Below, one piece after another: positions 3,885-6,846 of a stretch of DNA of 6,846 nucleotides. The stretch comes from Coxiellaceae bacterium (GTDB taxonomy: Bacteria; Pseudomonadota; Gammaproteobacteria; Coxiellales; Coxiellaceae). The first letter of the stretch is position 1, and every line of letters begins with the position of its first letter. The notes under the pieces were generated by a model. That model ran no database searches, was not told where the DNA came from, and saw only the letters and a program-made list of their open reading frames with translations. The translations under genes and the position numbers were made by a program. Location of the stretch: NCBI GenBank assembly GCA_014238325.1, contig JABABH010000042.1:1-6846 (forward strand), read 5' to 3'.

Positions 3885-6846
3885 TCAGGTATCTGAAAGG
3901 AGCCCTCCTGCTGCAGGCCCGGTCGAGACTGCTACAATTTTAGGATGATCCCAAGGCCCTGTCACCTGATAGCGACGCTCTGCTACTTTATTGATATGCG
4001 AGGCAAACATTTTATTTAAGATCCAGGCCATCACTCCCGCAATAGGCCCACCCGCGAGCCCAACCATTAAGGGCAGACTGGCTGTTAGGTTCGGCACAAT
4101 TTTTAGGTCTATATGATATTGTTTGTGAACGATATCCGCCGTGCCTTGCATATATACCCAAGCCGTATCACTGTCTAATCCTACCTTCTCAAGCTGTAAT
4201 TCACCGTGAGATAAAGATACCTCACCTTCTAGAACACTGAATATTAAACCCTTTTTTCCTAAAACCGTTAGATGCATCGGTAATTCTGGTAAATTAAACA
4301 ATCCTAAAAATTGAATCAAACCCAATTGAGATTGTGCATGTGCATCCAGACCAGTAAATGCACCATGTTGAAATTTGAAAGCGACTTTGCTCTCCAAACT
4401 CGCCAGTGAAAATTGCGTCGGAAATCCCTTCCAGCCCAATGAAAAGTGCCCAGACCCCATACCCTGCTGAATATCTGTACTCATACCCCAATATTTCAAC
4501 ATAGTGCCCAAGTTTTGACTTTTAAAATAACCAGAGGCTGTCGTTTTCCATTGTTTATTTTGATATTGGATACCTCCATCTAACATATCAATATCGATCA
4601 ACGGATTCACCACTGTGAAATAATCCATATGAATGCCTGCTGATGTGGGGGATAACTGAAACTGCAAAGCACCTATACGCTTGCTTCCATAGCGTAAATC
4701 TTTTACAGACACAGCTAATGCTGGCAAATTCAGCCATAATAAGGGAGATACTTTTATCGGTATCGCATGCTGCTTAGAAGATAAACTGGGCCAATACAGA
4801 TACTGAAAGTGCGCTAACCAGCGCCCTTCTGCATGAGGCACTTCAATCTGCCCAGAGATATTTGGACTCTCGATCTTCCAGTAAGACGCCGTAGCAGTCC
4901 TTCGCATATCCACTGCCAAATGAGCCAAAGCGTATCCCCCAATATAGGTATGATCCAACAAAACATGCACCCCTCTCAAACTCAAGCCAGATATCGGTGA
5001 GACATTCGTCCGGGATGATGAAAAATAATGACTCAAAATTAAAGTATCTAGCTGAGCGAGCCTGCCCGTCACTAATAATCCTGGTGCTGTCATATCCTTT
5101 GCCACACCTGCGCCAAAATGTAATTCACCCGAAGCAAAGCGCCAGTGATTATGATCTGATATTAATTGAGCAACCCATGATAGACGATGACTTTCAGAAA
5201 AACGTGAGAGCAATCGATGATCGTTGAGCTTAACTGTCAGATGTATGGGTCGCACTTCATTCGCCTTTTTGTCAAAAGGCGCTGGCAAGCTAGAGGCCAG
5301 CCCTCGTAAATCACTCACGATACTCAACTGCTTTTCTTGCAAGGGCGAATGTTGGAAAATAGTCAATAATGCACGGTATGCTGTACGTCCCTTTAATCCT
5401 GTCATCACGAATTTGGGAACCATGCCTTGCAAAGCATCAGGCCCTATCAACCCACCCACATTAAACTGCAAGGCTGATTGACCGTGCTTCTGAAGGGTGT
5501 TGATCGTCACCGTTAAAGGCGATGTCGGAGAAAATTCACCCCTAATCTGGTGCGCTGATAAGGATGCATTCGTAAAATCGATACGCCCCTGTATTTTTTT
5601 TATCACCATCTGAGGCCACTGATCAAATGATAACTGACCTTGGTGCATGACAATGCTGCCTTTTATCGTAGGTGCCTGATGATCCGTATGCGTTAAAGGG
5701 AGAGCAAGTATAAACTGCAAATCCATAGGGCCACTCATCTGCATATGGGAAAACTGCTGTTTGAATGCCAGTGGCGTGGATCCTAAGAATTTCAGTCCGC
5801 GACTTAGGGTAGAATGCGCGTGTCCGGATATGTTCAGCATCGGGTGCCTGATATCTGGAATATCCATGAGCACATAATCAAGTGGATTACCCTCTAGACT
5901 ACCACTTTGTAAATGGATAGCTAGATGATCATGGCGCCATTGCACACCTACCTTTGCTTGCTTTAATAGAGGCCAGTCAGCATGATAGCGCACCTTGAGA
6001 TGCTCCAAGTTTGCCGTGATATCGAAGCTAGGATCTGCCCAGAAGCGCCCATCAAGAGGCCCGTTAAATTGCCATTTTCCATCGGCTATACGACCTGCCA
6101 AAACAGCTGAATGCAGCCACGCACCCCATCGCGCATGCGTTCCAGTGGAAGGGAAATACGACTGAAGTTGCCTCAAGTCGTCCATCGAAAAGTTGCTGGT
6201 TACGGATAGGTGTGGCGGACCAGCCTTAGGCCACCATAATACGCCATCTCCCTGCCCTTTGAAGTGAGTATCGTCAAAAAAAGCTCGCAGCATATGGAAG
6301 CGCCAACCTGTAGGTTGATGCTCCCAATCCATTGAGCTTTGCATCACCTTAACCACTCGCGTTTGTTTTCCTAATAACGGTAGACTGACGAGGCTATGCT
6401 GCGCATGCCAGGTGAGCTGACCGTGGTCGGGAAATAAGTTCAGCCGCCCTGATACATGGTTAATTTGCCATGAGTCATGCTTTATTGCCAAATTTTTGAA
6501 CTCTGTCACGAGATGATAGCTAGCTGATTGCCCCAATACGCCGGGGGAATACCTAAGCAACAGATGCTGGATATCCCCTACTGGATGCCACTGCTGCGAC
6601 AACGCCAATATATGCTGGTCTATCGGCATGTTCACCAACCGGCTAAGCTTTTTTATTTCATTCAAGCTGCTATCATCAAGCTTCAGATTCAAAATTGGTC
6701 TGCCGCTACCATATTGCCATTGCAATTGAAAACGCCACGCAGGCCAGTGGATGCCATTTACGGTCATCTTTAAGGGATGAGCAGATAGCCTCCATCCTTG
6801 TTTCTCCTTGTGCCAATCGACACGACCTTTGATTTGGTCTATGGAT
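3885..6846 (-). CDS. yhdP: YhdP-family AsmA-like envelope protein, 3' part
   Basis: Very large protein with a single N-terminal membrane anchor and a long periplasmic body. The E. coli member, with TamB and YdbH, supports phospholipid transport between inner and outer membranes. The visible 986 codons run open through the right edge. The 26 codons before the first in-window ATG (6767) keep the family character, and that ATG lacks a Shine-Dalgarno, so the true start lies beyond the window. About 280 residues are missing if the length is near the 1266 of E. coli. Numbering from that ATG, the body shows repeated beta-strand-like alternation typical of AsmA-like grooves. The conserved C-terminal block includes GHFSLGWKGFP (773-783), LGLIQFLGLFNL (815-826), MQGTADI (859-865), VPNLTASLPL (891-900), GLAGGPIAG (903-911) and YQVTGPWDHPKI (933-944). 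No frameshift or stop is seen. It converges on ppiD across a long spacer. Confidence 0.92.
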   Translation of the reverse strand, partial: SIDQIKGRVDWHKEKQGWRLSAHPLKMTVNGIHWPAWRFQLQWQYGSGRPILNLKLDDSSLNEIKKLSRLVNMPIDQHILALSQQWHPVGDIQHLLLRYSPGVLGQSASYHLVTEFKNLAIKHDSWQINHVSGRLNLFPDHGQLTWHAQHSLVSLPLLGKQTRVVKVMQSSMDWEHQPTGWRFHMLRAFFDDTHFKGQGDGVLWWPKAGPPHLSVTSNFSMDDLRQLQSYFPSTGTHARWGAWLHSAVLAGRIADGKWQFNGPLDGRFWADPSFDITANLEHLKVRYHADWPLLKQAKVGVQWRHDHLAIHLQSGSLEGNPLDYVLMDIPDIRHPMLNISGHAHSTLSRGLKFLGSTPLAFKQQFSHMQMSGPMDLQFILALPLTHTDHQAPTIKGSIVMHQGQLSFDQWPQMVIKKIQGRIDFTNASLSAHQIRGEFSPTSPLTVTINTLQKHGQSALQFNVGGLIGPDALQGMVPKFVMTGLKGRTAYRALLTIFQHSPLQEKQLSIVSDLRGLASSLPAPFDKKANEVRPIHLTVKLNDHRLLSRFSESHRLSWVAQLISDHNHWRFASGELHFGAGVAKDMTAPGLLVTGRLAQLDTLILSHYFSSSRTNVSPISGLSLRGVHVLLDHTYIGGYALAHLAVDMRRTATASYWKIESPNISGQIEVPHAEGRWLAHFQYLYWPSLSSKQHAIPIKVSPLLWLNLPALAVSVKDLRYGSKRIGALQFQLSPTSAGIHMDYFTVVNPLIDIDMLDGGIQYQNKQWKTTASGYFKSQNLGTMLKYWGMSTDIQQGMGSGHFSLGWKGFPTQFSLASLESKVAFKFQHGAFTGLDAHAQSQLGLIQFLGLFNLPELPMHLTVLGKKGLIFSVLEGEVSLSHGELQLEKVGLDSDTAWVYMQGTADIVHKQYHIDLKIVPNLTASLPLMVGLAGGPIAGVMAWILNKMFASHINKVAERRYQVTGPWDHPKIVAVSTGPAAGGLLSDT

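Noticed and set aside
4294..5481. Four ORFs of 62-85 codons on both strands across the middle of yhdP
   Set aside because: All overlap the continuous yhdP frame, show no family motifs and lack good ribosome binding sites. They are shadow frames.
6765..6767. ATG as the start of the yhdP gene
   Set aside because: No Shine-Dalgarno precedes it and the frame stays open for 26 more codons to the edge with family-like sequence (for example KGRVDWHKEKQGWRL).
6528..6773. Plus-strand ORF of 81 codons near the right edge
   Set aside because: Antisense to yhdP, which stays open through the same bases to the edge.

Overview
The window is a piece of a gammaproteobacterial chromosome with moderate G+C content and ordinary housekeeping genes. 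The best guess is a member of Legionellales or a relative, and that guess is tentative. It rests on the order tpiA-secG-tRNA-Leu on one strand, on a tRNA-Val/tRNA-Asp pair directly ahead of ppiD (as in Legionella-type genomes, where hupB usually precedes the tRNAs), and on a yhdP-type AsmA-like gene. No mobile element, CRISPR array or phage gene was seen.

Layout. Positions 1-1147 are read on the minus strand: tpiA (triosephosphate isomerase), overlapped by secG (translocon subunit), followed by the first 20 bases of a tRNA-Leu that leaves the window. Positions 1148-1396 form a divergent control region with a plausible tpiA promoter and a good sigma70 promoter for the tRNAs. Positions 1397-3166 are read on the plus strand: tRNA-Val(TAC), tRNA-Asp(GTC), then ppiD only 29 bases after the tRNA. 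A symmetric, probably bidirectional terminator closes this unit at 3245-3274. Positions 3275-3884 are AT-rich and hold no established gene. Positions 3885-6846 are the 3' part of a yhdP-like gene on the minus strand; its start lies outside the window.

How the genes relate. secG and ppiD both act at the inner-membrane protein export machinery: SecG is part of SecYEG, and PpiD is a membrane-anchored periplasmic chaperone that binds SecYEG clients. YhdP acts in the envelope too, in phospholipid movement to the outer membrane. tpiA is glycolytic.

Most notable observations. (1) PpiD is intact but lacks the whole parvulin (peptidyl-prolyl isomerase) domain, with a clean in-frame join near residue 235-245. 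(2) A very small hydrophobic ORF sits on the minus strand in the long spacer, with an extended -10 box, a 5' hairpin, a Shine-Dalgarno in a hairpin loop and a terminator in the right order. It looks like a type I toxin or small membrane peptide, but this is only a hypothesis.
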